A stretch of 64,000 nt of DNA from Alphaproteobacteria bacterium (GTDB lineage: Bacteria; Myxococcota_A; UBA796; GCA-2862545): NCBI GenBank assembly GCA_020632925.1, contig JACKER010000012.1:256116-320115 (forward strand), written 5' to 3'. Under the pieces are notes generated by a model. That model did not search any database. It was not told the origin of the DNA and saw nothing but the letters and a program-made list of their open reading frames with translations. Shown in pieces: positions 63,278 to 64,000 of the stretch (the first letter of the stretch is position 1; every line of letters begins with the position of its first letter). Made by a program: the position numbers and the translations under genes.

Positions 63278-63580
63278 TTGTGGTTCCTAGTGGCGTGGGC
63301 CTGGGCGGACGAGACGGGCGCGACGGTGGACTGTACCGGGGAGGACGCGGCCTGCGTGACGACGGGTGGGCTGCCCGGGCTGTGCGACGCGGACCTCCAG
63401 TGCGTGACCGCCATCTGCTACGACGACGGCGACGTCTGCGCGATCGACGGCGAGTGGGGGAGCTGTGGGGGCGAGGTCTGCGAGGCGGACGCCGGCGGGT
63501 GTTCGACGGCATCCGGTCGGGGCTCGTCGCTCCTGGCGGTGGCGGCATCGCTGCTGCTCGCCGGGCGCCGGCGCCGGTGA
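63278..63580 (+). CDS. Cys-rich protein with MYXO-CTERM-like sorting tag
   Basis: About 100 residues. TTG 63278, behind GGGAGG, gives MWFLVAWAWA-DE, a short signal peptide; ATG 63251 (nine residues longer) has no ribosome site. The mature part has eight Cys in a compact acidic domain (CDADLQCVTAICYDDGDVC). The C-terminus GGCSTASGRGSSLLAVAASL then LLAGRRRR has the Cys, hydrophobic helix and Arg cluster of MYXO-CTERM tags, which mark proteins for processing and surface anchoring in Myxococcota. Confidence 0.65.
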   Translation: MWFLVAWAWADETGATVDCTGEDAACVTTGGLPGLCDADLQCVTAICYDDGDVCAIDGEWGSCGGEVCEADAGGCSTASGRGSSLLAVAASLLLAGRRRR

Positions 63581-63584
63581 CCAG

Positions 63585-63739
63585 CATGAACGCCGGCGGG
63601 CGAACGGTCGTGGCGTGACGAGCCGCTGTGGACCGCGCTGGACGCGTTGTTCCACGACCACGGCCGGGGACGGAGCGGTTTCGTGTTCGACGTGGGGGTC
63701 ATGGGAGACACGAAGGGCGTGACCCTCCGTCCTCTCTGA
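63585..63739 (+). pseudogene. Small gene with apparent one-base frameshift
   Basis: ATG 63585 opens MNAGGRTVVA and hits TGA at 63615. The neighbouring frame reads on as DEPLWTALDALFHDHGRGRS then GFVFDVGVMGDTKGVTLRPL, with no start codon of its own. Deleting one base near 63616 would join them into a protein of about 50 residues. Its stop abuts the convergent glycosylase stop. Real pseudogene, sequencing error or programmed shift cannot be told apart. Confidence 0.35.
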
Positions 63740-64000
63740 TCATCTCCGTGGAGGGAGCAACCGATACCCGCGCAGCTGCGCCTCCACCTGCTCCTCCCAG
63801 CCGCGGTTCGCGCGAGGGCTCGCCGGCGACGGGTGGAGGATCCGGCCGATGCGCAGTCCCAGGCCCTCCAACGCCACGCGCGCCCGCGCCTCCGCGAAGG
63901 CCCCGATGCCCAGCACCCGGCGGGGGGCGAGCAGCTCGATCTGCCTGCGCAGCGCGGCGTCGCACAGGGGGTACAGGCGGGCGCGGTCCTCTGCGGCCAG
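63740..64000 (-). CDS. SMUG1-like uracil-DNA glycosylase, C-terminal part
   Basis: The last 86 residues of a protein cut by the window edge. HPSPASPRANRGWEEQVEAQ is the diagnostic HPSP-x3-(A)N-x-GW motif of single-strand-selective monofunctional uracil-DNA glycosylases (SMUG1, UDG family 3), and RVLGIGAFAEARARVAL precedes it. It should remove uracil and related bases from DNA. The N-terminal active site lies outside the window. Confidence 0.8.
   Translation of the reverse strand: MAAEDRARLYPLCDAALRRQIELLAPRRVLGIGAFAEARARVALEGLGLRIGRILHPSPASPRANRGWEEQVEAQLRGYRLLPPRR

Overview
The window is GC-rich, densely coding DNA that looks like a chromosome of a predatory or soil-type delta-proteobacterium (Myxococcota or a close relative). 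The grounds are a MYXO-CTERM-like C-terminus at 63.5 kb, the remnant of another at 26.9 kb, several Ser/Thr protein kinases, and many lipoproteins built from FG-GAP, thrombospondin type 3, MopE-type metal-binding and RCC1-like repeats. No rRNA, tRNA or CRISPR array was recognised. Species cannot be fixed from the sequence.

Layout. 0-3 kb: minus-strand operon of a membrane Ser/Thr kinase, a beta-helix lipoprotein and the start of a secreted protein. 3.3-7.0 kb: an ankyrin/LA_2272-repeat surface protein, then three minus-strand envelope genes including a tandem lipoprotein duplication. 7.1-9.7 kb: a VapBC-type pair and a ferritin-like/Fer4/double-CDGSH fusion. 9.8-14.6 kb: a giant double beta-propeller lipoprotein and an M14 carboxypeptidase. 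15.7-20.4 kb: a four-gene ABC/GldG/DUF4340 operon. 20.4-26.3 kb: a lipoprotein, an HNH protein, an addiction-module remnant and a second double-propeller lipoprotein.

26.3-37.2 kb is a genome-plasticity zone. It starts with a multiply frameshifted gene. An IS66 element (8-bp target duplication) has landed in a MYXO-CTERM gene and was itself hit in tnpB by an IS3-type element (3-bp duplication). Next come IS21 remnants, a HEPN/MNT toxin-antitoxin pair, a dispersed repeat family, two hairpins with full integron attC architecture (R boxes, unpaired spacers, L boxes with one extrahelical C) plus a third looser one, cassette-like genes, and the C-terminal remnant of an integron-integrase-like tyrosine recombinase. 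I read this as a decayed integron (CALIN-like) region.

37.2-64 kb: cutA; an NTPase/TPR regulator with a C-terminal winged helix; a divergent PP2C phosphatase/Ser-Thr kinase-AAA-TPR pair; a second M14 peptidase; PPK2; an RCC1-like lipoprotein; an M43-type metzincin lipoprotein; a thioredoxin-like lipoprotein; a TerB-like protein; a vWA lipoprotein; phosphofructokinase; a TSP3 protein; a three-gene lipoprotein set ending in a pentaheme cytochrome; rdgB; a HEAT protein; a MYXO-CTERM protein; and the end of a SMUG1-like uracil-DNA glycosylase.

Two features recur through the window. Many genes have a TAnnnT box (usually TAG or TAC) a fixed 5-6 nt before the start codon, implying leaderless mRNAs, or about 14-29 nt before it with a Shine-Dalgarno between. 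At least ten lipoproteins have exceptionally short signal peptides (lipobox Cys at residue 8-11, often beginning Met-Trp, no basic n-region). Several convergent gene pairs meet with no base between their stop codons.
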